Positions 11,166-22,988 of a stretch of DNA of 64,000 bases are shown piece after piece. Position numbers and translations under genes: made by a program. The stretch is from Moringa oleifera. Its lineage: Eukaryota; Streptophyta; Magnoliopsida; Brassicales; Moringaceae. The notes under the pieces were generated by a model. The model was not told the DNA's origin. It was given only the letters and a program-made list of their open reading frames with translations, and ran no database searches. Positions within the stretch are counted from its first letter, which is position 1; every line of letters starts with the position of its first letter. The stretch spans positions 5,768,001 through 5,832,000 of the forward strand of contig JAJFZO010000609.1 in NCBI GenBank assembly GCA_021397835.1, given 5' to 3'.

Positions 11166-12452
11166 TTAATGGTTTGCATTTTTCAGGATTCTCTCACCAG
11201 TTCTTCTCGATCTAACTTCCTTTGCTCCAGATGAACCTATAACCATAGAATCAATTAGAAGAAAGCTTGCAAAATGCTTATTAATAGAATTTGTTAACTA
11301 ACCGCTTCCTCTTTGTACTCTTTTGAGGATTGTTTTTGAGTACTTCTGCTTGCCAGCATGATTGGACTTATTTGAAGTCTCCTCCGATTCGGTCTCTCGT
11401 TCCTCCTTCACCAGTGCGGCCAAAGTGCTGGTAGAAGAAGTTGCTTCCTTATTGCATCCATTTATACCAAAAATTTCCACATCAAAATGGGAACTTCCAT
11501 CATAATTGAAAACAAGAAAGTCCCCAAGTTCTAAAGAGTGTTGAATCGCAAAGCATTGCCAACCACTTGTAAGAAACACACCCTGTTCACCTTCTTCCAA
11601 TGTGACATCCCATTGCTTTCCTGTATGATCTTTGAGAACAGCATTGCTAGGTGTAGATCCATTAAAGTGCTTGATAAAAGCTGGAGGTATGGCCTGCAGA
11701 GGGTACAACTAGAAATTTTTACCAACACAAACTTAAGCACCAAACCCACAAGTTCAAACACATTACAAAGCATGTGAGTTTCTTTCTTGCATATATGATA
11801 CATTCTAATTTAGGTAAAACAGTCTGCTTCAATTCCAGGATAATTGGGCATTATTGTATTGGAATATGAACCAGGTTTGCACTCTTGAATTCTGAAGTTC
11901 CACAACAGCATATTATACCAGTCAATTCAGCGAATTTGTTCGCTCAGGAACGAAACAATGAAGCAGACTTCGTCTTGACTCGGTAAAGTTTCTCCCCTTT
12001 CTATACTGCTTCTTAGCAACCAAAACATATCATTATGACCTTATGAGAAGTAATCTACCAACTGGTCTAAACAAATTAACCCAAAATTGCATGACAAACC
12101 CAAGCTTTCCAAGTTATTTCAACGAAATCTTCTTAAAGCACCAAACAGTATCTCATCAACAAGAAAGCCTTAGATACCTAAGCGCATTTTCTGTTTCACT
12201 AAGAAGAAATACACAGGAGTTTTGGTGACATATTAGAGCCAATGACTCGCATGCAAACCCCTAAACTGGAACAGCCTCGTTGGGTTGCGCATATGCACTA
12301 TATGTATATACATATATAGAGAGAGAGAGGGACAAGAGAGGGCGAGAAGAGAGGGAGGGAGAGAGCACCAGTTGCAGTGAACTTAAGTTGGGCAGATAAA
12401 CCTTGAAGAAGCTTTTATTAGAGGAAGGAAGCCTCCTGCGACTTTTCACCAT
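11166..12452 (-). CDS. Single B3-domain transcription factor (REM/VRN1-like), 181 aa
   Basis: Exons on the minus strand: 12369-12452, 11303-11693, 11166-11236. They join in phase and end at a TAA, giving 181 residues. Exon 1 starts MVKSRRRLPSSNKSFFKVYL, a typical REM B3 beginning. Exon 2 completes the B3 domain (residues about 14-112: IPPAFIKHFNG, GKQWDVTLEE, FLVFNYDGSSHFDVEIF) and adds an acidic/Ser-rich then basic tail. B3 proteins of this group bind DNA in the nucleus. The second intron (66 bp, GTTAGT...TATAG) is short. If it is retained, a stop comes within one residue and the protein has 159 residues. It lies head-to-tail with the next B3 gene, 776 bp away, and its exon 1 has a broken duplicate at 20772-20861. 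The target genes cannot be told from sequence. Confidence 0.8.
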
Positions 12453-13227
12453 TTTGTTTCTTCTCTTGCTCTTTGTTTTTTTGTCAATTACGGACTCCCT
12501 CTGCTCGCTTACCTTTAGTTTTGCAGAAAATGAGTGAAACTAGGACTACCTACGCCAGCACTGTTGTTCCATTGGGTTGATGACAACACAGCCCAACGCC
12601 AAAAGGAATTATTATATTCTACCCCTAGAAGAAATATATTCTTTTTAAATTTAATGAATTATTAATTAATAAAAACTGATATTAATATTCAATAAATACT
12701 TCAATTTTATCTGATATCATTAATAATATCAAATAATACTTTACTTAGAATAATTTACCATAAATCTTATACTTCCATCATTTTTTACAAATAATTTTTT
12801 CATATATTATTAAAATCCAAAACTTTATCAGAGGGGTAATGATAATTTATTTACAATAATTTATTATAAAATTGATAAGAAAATTTAATAATTAAATAAA
12901 TAGAACTTCAAAAAATAACTAATGCCCCTCAAACTATTGAGCAATTTATTTTCCATGGATCCGTCCATCAAGTGCTTTAAATTTTAATTTTGAATAACAG
13001 AATGGCTTAAGCTGCAGTTTGTGCATCTCTGGCTCTGCTTGCCTGTATCAGTCACCATTAACAACCAGATAAAGACATTCTCTGAACAATCAAGCATTCA
13101 GGTCAAGGCCATCAGAAAAGTCAGGCATAGTAGATTACCAAATCCAGAAATCCTAATCAAAGGAGGAAAATAAATCTCAATTTTCAGATACCCAGAAGAG
13201 AGATACAAGAGAAATGCGCAGACTCAG
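12453..13227. other. Intergenic spacer between the two B3 genes
   Basis: Holds the promoter of the downstream B3 gene and the 3' flank of the upstream one. 12610-12930 is AT-rich. 12950-13227 (3' flank) is clearly duplicated at about 20980-21285. Just inside the downstream gene (intron 1, 12314-12365) is a GA-rich simple repeat. Confidence 0.6.
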
Positions 13228-15027
13228 TTATGCAGCAGCAGCTGGGAAAATGGAGACTTTCATCAGAGTATCACCCTTCCTGATCAGCTCAAAGACACAG
13301 ATGTCTCCAACTTGAAGGTTATTTTCTTTACAAAATGAAAACCAGCCAGCAGAAAATCTAGTATTTGATGGATTAGAATAGTGTTTTATCTTCACAGGCC
13401 AGAATCTACCTGAAACCTCAAGTTTGACCGCTTTCATACTTGCCTTTATATGTTCCTTGTAAAAAGCTCCTGGTATGCTCTGCAACAAAGTTTAAAACAC
13501 ATCTGTAAGCTAAGTCGTCAGCTATACACACACAACATTAGTTGGAAAAGAATTGAAAACCCTTTAGAGAATATCGATAGTCTGAGTTCTGCCATGGCCA
13601 TTAGATGCACATCATCAAAAAGCTGATACAGATTGCTTTGAACCTTACCGGATAACTATATTGAAATTCAGATCCTGGCACACGTACTGTGAAGAAAGGA
13701 TTTTTGGAGACAAATTTGCTGGCAGCTTCAGCATCAGAAGTACTTGATCTGCTTTTGGGTATATTGTCTTTGAACTCACCAATGTAGAACCAAACCCGCA
13801 TCAGTTATTGTATTTCGGGTAACTAAGAAGGATGTTGACAAGTTCTAAGAGACTTAAAAGGTTCAGTTTCAAATGCCTGTGATCTAAATTGGTAAATACC
13901 TGAACAGGATCTCATTTTCTTATGGAGCATACAACCTGGTCCTAATGTTCTCCCTTTTGTTTTCTTGCTTGGTGAGACATCGTCTGGAATTACAATTGGG
14001 GTGTCATCTTTAGTCTTTCCCTCGTCAGATCCTGGAACTTGTCCCTGGAAATTGGGATTCCCACCAGGTCTGCTAGTGTCAGGATATTCTATCTCTGAAG
14101 CTGACTTATCAAATATGAGTACATGGAACTGGTCATTCCCTTCATATCTAAAAACCAGAAAGTGGCCACAGCTTATGGAGTAACGCTCTGCAAATTCTTT
14201 CCAACCATCTTCTAGCCAAACCGCACCATCACTGTTTTTCAACTCTACTTGCCATAGTACACCACCAGGGACATTCAGAAGCACTGGGCTTCGCATACTT
14301 TTTCCATACTTCCTTGCAAACTTTTTTGGTATCCGCTGCAGAAAACTCAAAATAAGATTTGGTAGAGACGCTTTATCTAACCCATGAAGAACAGCAGATT
14401 GCGTCAGGTGGAAAAAAAACAAATGCAAATCGGTGATTTGAATAGCAAGCATCAACAAGTCCTTCTCACCAGGATTGTAAACCAAGGCTAAATCTAACCG
14501 GAACAGGTATTCTCCATCACAGTTTTGGCTACCAAAAACGGTAAAGAAAAAGTAATAGGAACAGGAAAATGAACAGAAAAGAAAATTGTATGCATAAAAG
14601 TGATACAGGAAAATAAGAAAGAGACTGAAGAGCAAGAACAAGAAAACAAAACAGAAAAGAGAAAGTATTGCAGGCTATTAAAGCTAAGTATTAGCGTTCT
14701 TTCCTAGCTCTATCCTTGCGTTCATAATATCCAAATAAATGTCAAGGAAATGCATAACGACTATCTGCTTCCCTTCCATTGATTCTCACGAACACAATCA
14801 ACTTTCAAGTTTAACCACTACATGTAAAAGACAGAGGAATCCATGCAATTGATTTCCACAAAAGGTAAAAGGAAGAAGCTTCAAAGACAAATAGATTTGC
14901 TTACAAGCTTTCCTTCCTGAAGGGTGCGGTCGAGGATAACCTTGAAGAAATGAGGTGGTTTCTCCATGAACTTCATCTTCAAGCAATCACCTTCGTTATC
15001 ACCATTTCTCTTGCCAGTGGAAGCCAT
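13228..15027 (-). CDS. Two-B3-domain transcription factor, VRN1-like, 309 aa
   Basis: Exons on the minus strand: 14905-15027, 13900-14335, 13649-13767, 13228-13479. All join in phase (930 nt, 309 residues). The first B3 domain spans residues about 25-130 (PPHFFKVILDRTLQEGKL, RIPKKFARKYGKSM, GVLWQVEL, EFAERYSISCGHFLVFRYEG). The linker is acidic and Lys-rich. The second B3 domain starts at about residue 209 (KNPFFTVRV) and runs to the end (FCKENNLQVGDICVFELI). This two-B3 layout and length match the VRN1/REM group, sequence-loose nuclear DNA binders. The exon 3 acceptor (AAAG|ACAATA) was chosen because it alone keeps frame; it is not a strong consensus. Paralogous to the neighbouring single-B3 gene, so a local tandem family. 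Confidence 0.85.
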
Positions 15028-15548
15028 TACCGCAGCACACACAAAGAGTGGTTTTGGAAATGTTTGGGTTTGGTAACTCAGGCAACCCAAAAGACTCGCA
15101 GTCTCTCTTAAAACCTACCAAAAGGGTATCGTCGTTTTCGATGAAAGAACGACTTGTCCATTAAATTCACAGTACGGATGTTGTCATAGAAGGGCAAGGC
15201 TGAAATCCTACGCAAACAGTGCAAAAGGTGTGCCACGAGCTCTGACCACTCCCAATTTTTTCTTGTCCCAATTTTTTCTTCTGAATCCATAATTTTAGTT
15301 ACTGTCCAATAATTGGTAAGGAAATAACTCTTCATCTGTTTCAAAAGGAAATTAAACCCTAAATGCCAATCTTGGAGAACCATTCATATAATAAAGCAGA
15401 ACCTATTAGTTCATGAATCAACAAAAATTGTCGCATGATAACAAAATATTAGATACATCGATCTGACTGAAAGCTCATCAATGATATTATGTGAAGTAAG
15501 TTATTACATCTCAGATGGTCCAAAAATCATACAACTAAATTCTCTGTA

Positions 15549-15579
<31 letters not shown>

Positions 15580-16537
15580 GACAACAATTTTTACCTCGCA
15601 GGTAGGCAGCAAGAGAGAATACTACTGGAATGAAGGCAGCATCACATGGACTTTCATCTATCCAACCTGAACTCTTTCTAATAGGGCTCGGAGGCAAATC
15701 TTTATCCTATTTCCCATGAAAACAGGGAATCAAATGGTCATCTAAGCTCTGTCAGAGCAGTGAAATTCAGCTAAGTGGAGAGGAGTATTCTTGTAATTCA
15801 CACACCAATCTCTCTCAGATACACAAAGCAAACCAAAAGTTCGGCAAAAAAACGTTTTCTAAGACCAAGAACAATGAAAAGCGTAATCAAAAAATAGAAA
15901 AGGAAACACTGATAAAGCTTGCTTTCTGATTTTATAGTATGCTGAACTTGGACCAGGGCAGCTAGCTTAAGAAATGACTCGTCTAGCAGTAGGGTTGCAC
16001 CGGCTTACCACCATTTTCCTGCATGAGCAGGAAGCTTTATGCCGGCAAGTTGTCAGGATTCATCAACTTCGGTAGATTGGAAGCTAGACATTATAAATGA
16101 CCTCTTTGAAATATTTCAAGGGATTAAGCATCTTCATCTGCAAACATTAACAAACTAAAGTTTGACGATCACACGCTAGGGTGAGGGACCATCATGTCCT
16201 TTTGTTCAGAGATCAAAAGGACAGCGTACAATATTAACAATGGCGGAGCATCATGTCTATTTAAGGGGGACTGGTACTCTACTAAGAGTAGCAACTGTAC
16301 TTCCATGGAGGGCAACGCCCACAAGGACAGCAACTAAATAGATAGATAAGCCTGCAGGTGTCTTTAGATGGTGTTGCTGCCAGAAGCAACCAAGTGATTT
16401 GACCCTTGTTATAGCAGCGGCGACTAGCGATGCATACTCCCAAAAAACTGTCATATTTATTGCATACACCCGTCTGTAGTGATAGTGTTGTTACAAACTG
16501 TCAGCTCAAGATCAAGGCAGTGTTAAAAATTTGGTTA
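15028..16537. other. Upstream region of the VRN1-like gene
   Basis: No gene seen. It should include the promoter and 5' leader of the VRN1-like gene. It contains an (AT)n microsatellite at about 15549-15575. Small frames at 15108-15383 and 16257-16469 show no family resemblance. Confidence 0.5.
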
Positions 16538-16710
16538 TGAAATTTTTAATTGATGAATTAAATATTAGATATTTTAAATTATAAAATAATAATAAATATA
16601 AAATTAAATAATTATAAAAATATAAAATTTATAATAATTTACGTTTAATTAAAAGTTATATTTATGTTATAATTATTATAAAAAATATTTTTACTATAAA
16701 AATATTTTTG
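16538..16710 (-). repeat. Left (3') LTR fragment of the copia element
   Basis: Begins TGAAATTTTTAATTGATGAA and aligns with the right LTR through the shared TGAATTAAATAT...AATAATAATAAATATAAA segment and the following ATAAGATTTATAAT-like stretch. Similarity fades after about 16,710, so this LTR is truncated or strongly diverged. Confidence 0.6.
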
Positions 16711-19324
16711 AACCACTAACTCAAGTATTGTTTTGTTTTTAGTTAACTTAATTATTGAAGAAAAAAATCTTCATGTAGTTAATACTTTTTTTAAAAAAAT
16801 TTTAATTATTAATTTTATTTTATATCGTTTGTTATCATTATTTTTTTATTCGATAAATTTATTTATATTTGAGTTATTCTTTTCTTATGATAGTTTTGTC
16901 AACTCTCATGTTTGATTACTCATTAAGAAATTCATTTTATTTTTCATAACTAACTCTCGCTCGATTGATTTATCAGTTTGCAAAACTTTATCAAAACTCT
17001 CTGATTAACCCCTATCAATCAACAGCTATAATTCAAACATGATGAAAATTTTTAAAGTGATCTCACAGTCTTGAAAGATCTTTTCACTTATGTCACAAAA
17101 GTAGTTAGATTTACCTCTAGAGTCATATTTTTTTTATTTTCCTTAGCAATATCATTTTTAACTTCTTGAGTATTCTGTTGCAACTTATTTATTAGAATAT
17201 CTCTCAAGTTATCACTTCAAGTTTTTTTACTTGAGAAACTGTTACTTTTGAACTATTATACAAACTATCCTTGTATAAAATTTGCTCATTGAAGATTACA
17301 TTCCTGCTTTTAATGATCTTCCTGTTTTAATTACCCAAAAAATGATAACTAAATTCATTGTCATCATATCCAATGAAAAAACTTTTTTTTTGTTTGTTTA
17401 AGATCAAGTTTACTTGTAGCAGCAGCATGAATATGGACATAAGATAAGCAATCAAATATTCTTAGAAAAGATAAGTTTATCTTTTTACCACTTTAAACCT
17501 CGTCAGGTATTTTATAATCCAAAAAAACTGAAGGATCCCTATGTCTTGGGCAAACTTGTGTAAATTTTTGTACTCCTTGCATGCTCATTTATCATCTTAT
17601 TCATCTTTTTTGCAATATCATTTTGTTGAAGTATCCCTATAATAGTCTCATCCATCTTAATCTCATCATTAGCACAAAACTATTTGAAATCTTCATCCAT
17701 ATATTCTCCACTATTATCAGATCTTAAGTATTTAACCTTAAGATTGGTTTCATTCTCAATCATAACTTTTCATTTTCTGAAAGCATCAAACACATCAGAT
17801 TTAATCTTAAGAAAATAAATTCATATATTTCTTATTAAGTCATCAATAAAAGTCATGTAGTAGCTAAATTCTTCAAGAGATGTCACAGTTAAAAGCCTTC
17901 ATACATTTGTATAAACTAACTCTAGTTTTTCCTACTTCAACTTTTTTCTTGCTTTGGGCAAGCTAACATTTTTTTGTTTACCAAGGATGCAGCTTTCATA
18001 TAATCTGTGCTCCACGGATTTCAAATCTTGTAAATTACCATTTGCCACTATGACTTTCATTTCTTTTTCACTCATATGTCCAAGTTTGTAATGCCATAGA
18101 TTAAAGTTTATACCAATGCCAATGGTAATCACTATATTATTGTAACTTGAGGTCATATAAAGAGTTTCAGTTTTGTTCTCTTAGCAACAACCATGATACA
18201 TTTGATAACTTTTTAAGAACTATTATTAAAAATCATTTTGCACTCTTCATTATCAAGCTATTCAACAGATATTAGATTTCTTATCAACTTTGACACATGT
18301 CTCACTTTTCGAATTTTTCAGATATTCTCATTTGATATCTTCATTTTAATATCACCATTATCCAAAGGTTACCGTCAACGAGATAAACTTTCTCAGAAGT
18401 ATTAGTAACATAATTCTTCATTATTTTGCGTATAAAATGACACCTGAAAGTCTAAAATTTAAGACTTGAGAGGATTATCAATAGCTACAAGTAATGCATC
18501 ATCTACCTCCTATGTGACAGTATTTGCAGTATCATTTTTATTCTCATTCTTTTTCTTTAATGATCGACCATCTTTTTTCATGTAATCTTTTTGTCAGTTT
18601 CAGTATTTTAGATTTTTTTCAGATCTAGATTTTCTTATTCTATTCCTTGATTTAGATTTGTCCTAATTACAATTAAAATTTTTATTACTTTCTATTTTCT
18701 TATTTTCAACATTTATGACAGAATTTAAAATTGATGTTTCACATGAATTGATTCTTTGAATCTCTTTTGTAAGAATTTGATCAAGAACATCATTGAAATT
18801 CAATTTTAAACTCTTAATAAAATTACTAATTGCTACTTTCACGACTCCTAATTATTTAACAGTGATGTCAAAAGTATCAAAGCATGTACCTCATTATCAA
18901 AGTCAATCTCTTACGAAAGATAACTCATTGATAATAGTATTACACTTATTAAGATAAGTTACCGCAAAAATTACTTTCACTCATTTTCAAGTGAAATGAT
19001 AAAAACCTTGTTGTTTGTTAAAGATTTTTCATACATGTTAGACAACACCTTTATCACATTGTTTTTTCCTTCATCACGTTGTGAGTAACATTCTTTGATA
19101 GTGTCAGTCAAATAACCCCTAACACTTGTCTATCAAGGAGATTTCAACCACTTTTTAAAATCTTTTCAAGCTTTTGACCTAAAAGTGATTTATGTAGTTT
19201 TTTTTTTATACAATTAATCTTCGATTTTGCATGCTTAAGAAGATATAATCTGTATTATCAAATTCGATGATCCCGTGTGATAAATTTTCTTTACTATCCA
19301 TTACTTTCATTCTTAAAACTTGAA

Positions 19325-19336
19325 GCATTGATACCA
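19325..19336 (-). other. Primer binding site (initiator Met tRNA type) of the copia element
   Basis: Read on the minus strand the sequence is TGGTATCAATGC, close to the TGGTATCAGAGC primer site common in plant copia elements. It lies five bases from the inferred LTR end, which supports the element's orientation. Confidence 0.65.
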
Positions 19337-19341
19337 ATTAT

Positions 19342-19745
19342 TGAAAAATTGACTACTAAATCCCTAACTCATGAATTAAATATCAAATTTTTAAAATTCA
19401 AAAATAATAATAATAAATATAAAAAAATTAAACAATCACAACAATATAAGATTTATAATGTTTCGTTTTCAATTAAGAGTGACGTCCACTTGGCAGTTAT
19501 TTTAAAAAAATTTATTATAAAAATAAATTATAAGAGCGATAATTATTTTTTTGTAACTCGCCTTCTATTATCGTAAAGCCTATGACTCTCATCCACTCTT
19601 TTTATCACTTTTACATGGATAAAATCTCTTTTTATATAGTAAATCTCAAAACTAATAATACATAAGTAAAAACTCTAAAATACGTTTATATATAAATTTA
19701 TCTTTACACATACTCGACAACTAGCTTATAAATTATGTTAGACAG
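19342..19745 (-). repeat. Right (5') LTR of the copia element
   Basis: Starts TGAAAAATTGACTAC immediately next to the primer binding site and contains the same AT-rich motifs as the left LTR. The outer end is uncertain, since no clean TG...CA border or target duplication was identified. Confidence 0.55.
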
Positions 19746-20647
19746 CAAAAATAGCAAGTCTTGATGTTCTTTATTTCTCGAAGAGCCATCAAGCAATGCA
19801 CCAGCACAACAGTAATGCAATTTTCTTGGTTTTTTAATGTGCAGCAGTAGGTATTTTGCCCAGAAAAATTGCCAGTATGCTTACACTGTTTTTCGATGAT
19901 ATTTCACCTTCTCTGCTTGCTTTGTGAACATAAAATCATGCTAACTTGGGCCAAAAGTTTTGAAATCAGTGACAACCCATTCTTTTCTTCTCAATGACAC
20001 CGATGATCTGTATGATTTCTTTACGCTTTCCGTTATTGCATCTCCCCGCACATAAGTATCTTCCAGGCATACACGATGTTCCTCAACATTTGGGTGATGG
20101 AATGGTACTTGTCAGTCTTGCATGGTGAATACCTTTCATTGCATATCAAGATTTTTAATGGTGACATTGCCAAGTGATTTGAGTGTTAAGGACTAAAATT
20201 CTGACATTTGTGCCAGATTCTATTTATCCTCAAGGTTAGTGGCTTCCACCAAGGAATACTGCAGTTGGCCATAGAGTCACTACTCTTGGGGGCTGCTTTG
20301 ATGGGAGGACACTTGGGCCACCAAAGAATGTCTTGAGGTGCCCGTCTTGCCCAGCTGACCTTGCGGACTTCCTGGAGCATCCCCAGGTCCGATGATTTAG
20401 TGCAGAACTCCCTCTGATCTTTAAGGATAAATTTTTAATTCCACACGGCTGGAGTTTTTTGACAGGTTAACGGGGAGCTGACGAATGCAATCCAGAGGGC
20501 GACGAGGACTGAAGTTAAGGAATCAAATGTAGAAGAAGCAGATGGCTCAACAAGATGGAACTGCTGATGGCATCCCTGAGGACAAATGACAATTCCGCAG
20601 AAGCAGAAGGAGACGGTTGTCTGCAGAAGGTTCATTCAAGAAGCAGT
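19746..20647. other. Non-genic stretch between the copia element and the B3 duplicate
   Basis: No recognisable coding family on either strand. The part from about 20,190 to 20,640 is less AT-rich than its surroundings and contains short open frames without homology that I can see. Confidence 0.4.
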
Positions 20648-20807
20648 TGTTTTGACTTCAGTTGATCATCTTCGAGAAATAAAGAGAGCAACAGTTGCTG
20701 AGAACTCAACTTGGGGAGATCAACTTCTGTTTTGACTTCAGTTGATCATCTTCGAGAAATAAAGAGAGCAACAGTTGCTGAGAACTCAACTTGGGGAGAT
20801 CAACTTC
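20648..20807. repeat. Perfect 80-bp tandem duplication
   Basis: Two identical 80-bp units (20648-20727 and 20728-20807), each containing TTTTGACTTCAGTTGATCAT and ending GGGGAGATCAACTTC. The duplicated block is the 3' part of the B3 pseudogene exon 1 and its lost splice donor. Confidence 0.9.
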
Positions 20808-21525
20808 GAAGAGCTGAAAGCTGTTATCAAAAAAAGGGACTCTTCTGCAACATTTCACCATTATGTTTCTCTCTTTTCTTATTCTCATACTATTGTTAAC
20901 AATTCAATGAAAATTCTAATAATTAAGTAAATAAATCCTCTAAGAAAGCGCTTTAGCTTCAAAACTATTATTTGATGTGTTCTTCATCAACTTCTGTATC
21001 CAGTGCTTTAAAAACAAGTGTCCATGATGTTTATCTGAAAGTGAAATTTCCAAGTTCTGATTTTGAATAACACAATGGCTTATGGTGCAGTTTTTGCATC
21101 TCTGGCTCTGCTTGCCTTTATCATTCACCATTAACAGCAACAAAAAAACATTCCCTGAACAAACAAGCATATTCAGGTCAAGGGACAGTGGATTACAAAA
21201 GCCAGAAATCCTAATCAAAGGAGAAAAGTAAAATCTCAGTTTCAAACATTCAGAAGAGAGATACAAGAGCGAAGGGTGGACTCAATTATGCAGCAGCATG
21301 TAGGAAAATGGAAACTTTCATCAGGGTATCACTCTTCCTGATTACCTCAAAGACAAAAATGTCTCCAATTTTAAGGTTATTTTCTCTACAAAATGAATCC
21401 TAATAAGCAGAAAACCTACAAGCTGATGGATCAGAATAGTGGCTTTAACTTCACATGCCAGAATCTACTTGAAACCTCAAGCATCACCACTTTGACACTT
21501 GCTTTTTATGTTCCTTGTAAAGAAG
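20648..21525 (-). pseudogene. Broken duplicate of the B3 gene junction
   Basis: Copy of the segment about 12,360-13,470. At 20772-20861 is an exon starting MVKCCRRVPFF and ending VDLPKLSSQQL, matching exon 1 of the single-B3 gene (two codons longer). The base after it reads TT where the intact gene has the splice donor GT. At about 21,284-21,520 is a copy of the last exon of the VRN1-like gene. It reads FCRENNLKIGDIFVFEVI near its end but carries several stops and a frameshift upstream. The roughly 300 bp to its left also match the 3' flank of the VRN1-like gene. The piece thus contains one gene start and the other gene's end, never a whole gene. Confidence 0.9.
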
Positions 21526-21689
21526 TCTTTCTTGACCCACATTATCCTTTACATACAAGGTTTTGATATTTAACAGCTTAAAAGAAAAATAATTAATGAT
21601 CAAGCATCACAATTTGAAAAGATTAAAAAAACAATAACAAAAACAAAATATGATTGTAGGATCTTTGGCAGCAAAATTGAAGAATACTA

Positions 21690-22010
21690 GCCTCTTAACC
21701 ACATTCTTGATTTCCCAAAAGTCAAAGCTCAAATCCTTCAATCACAAACCTCTAAACCCTAACTCTAGTTCTAATCCTTAAATCTTAAACTCTGAACCTC
21801 AATTTCCAAACTTTAGAGCTCAAATCTCAAACCCTAAACATTGATTTTTAAATCCTAATTTTCTAAACCCCAAATCCTAATTTTAAACTCAAGTTCATTT
21901 TCCAAACCCTGAATCCTAAACTTCCAACCTTAACTTTTAAATTCTAAATCCATTTCGTAACCCTAAACCTAAACTCTAAATCTTAAACCTTAACCCTAAA
22001 TTCCAAAAAA
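21690..22010 (+). repeat. Degenerate telomere-like (CCCTAAA) tract
   Basis: About 320 bp rich in variants of the plant telomere unit: AAACCCTAAAC, TAAACCCTAACTC, AACCCTAAACCTAAACTC, TAAACCTTAACCCTAAATTC and many ATCCTAAA or CTTAAAC variants. The units are not in perfect register, so this is an old interstitial telomeric tract rather than a chromosome end. Confidence 0.75.
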
Positions 22011-22589
22011 TAAATGTCATCAACAATGGCCTTGAAAAGATACAAACTTATAAAGAGAGTAAGTTCATTCACTTGCTAAACTAGCATTTTGAATTAAATA
22101 TCTCGAATTAATGATGTGTTGAAAATCTTAATGATAACATAATGAACTACCCAAGTTGTATGGTTAAAAATTAGAGGCAATCAACCAAAATCTAACCAAT
22201 CATTTCTCTTCATCACGTGCCAACAGCCTCCACAACTAGTAGTAAAGCAAACTGGAAATAGAAAGTAGAACTAACTAAATGAAAGAAATTACCGCCAAAT
22301 TTTAACACAAAAAATTAAAATGTGTAACAAGTTGCAAAACATATTAAAAGAAAAGCAATTCAACCATACCATCAAACACATGATGTAAGGAGCAGAGCAC
22401 AAAGATCCAATTATAATCATGCCGGAATGCGTGATCAAACAGAAAGGTTTTAGCCATATAATCAAAACAGATTCTTATCACAATCAATGCCACACTATCT
22501 TCTCTAATAAATAGAACACCAACATCTCACCCAAATTTCAGCAAGATTAGAATCCATGCTGAACATACTATTCACTCCATCATAAACAT

Positions 22590-22780
22590 AAAATCACCTA
22601 ACAGGATATTGATTATCACCTGTAACACAACATAAATTCCTAGCAGGTGAGATATCAATTCTCATCCATAACAGTCACATCAATATCACCTACAAACACG
22701 AGGCCAAATACCACAGAATAAATCCAGGAGAACAGTTAGCAATTGGCAAGCTTGAGCCATGAACAACTACAGATCATTAA
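22590..22780 (+). repeat. Left copy of a diverged direct repeat flanking the MuDR-like frame
   Basis: Shares with 25,470-25,660 in the same order and orientation: AGGATATTGA, then AATTCCT-GCAGGT, then ATTCTC-CCATAACAG, then CAAATACCA-A-AAT, and GAGCTTGAGCCAT near the end (AAGCTTGAGCCAT here). Between 22,010 and 22,980 nothing else is recognisable. Confidence 0.5.
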
Positions 22781-22988
22781 CATAATGTGGTACAACGCTT
22801 TAAATCAAATGAAAAATACAGAAGATAATAAATACAGAAAATAATGAAGACAATAAAACTAAATGGTCATTAAACATAAATCAAGGAAAATGTCAGATGC
22901 AACCAGAGATATATGATGAGAAAAACAATTACTAAAAAAATTAAAAAGAAATATTGATCTGAAAACTACCACATGAAGCAATGGACAA

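Larger units (their letters stand above)
16538..19745 (-). mobile_element. Ty1/copia retrotransposon, decayed and internally deleted
   Basis: On the minus strand, order 5' to 3': LTR (right end), tRNA primer site, gag, gag-pre-integrase, integrase, LTR (left end). Gag pieces at about 18,180-19,300 include an RRNLISVE-like motif near 18,270-18,310 and a ruined zinc knuckle near 18,600. LWHYKLGHMSEKEMK (about 18,060-18,100) and CILGKQ belong to the gag-pre-integrase domain. Integrase at about 17,270-17,920 retains the LRSDNSGEY and QQND-A-MN landmarks. Only about 500 bp remain where reverse transcriptase and RNase H should be, so about 2 kb is missing. Stops are everywhere. Confidence 0.85.
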
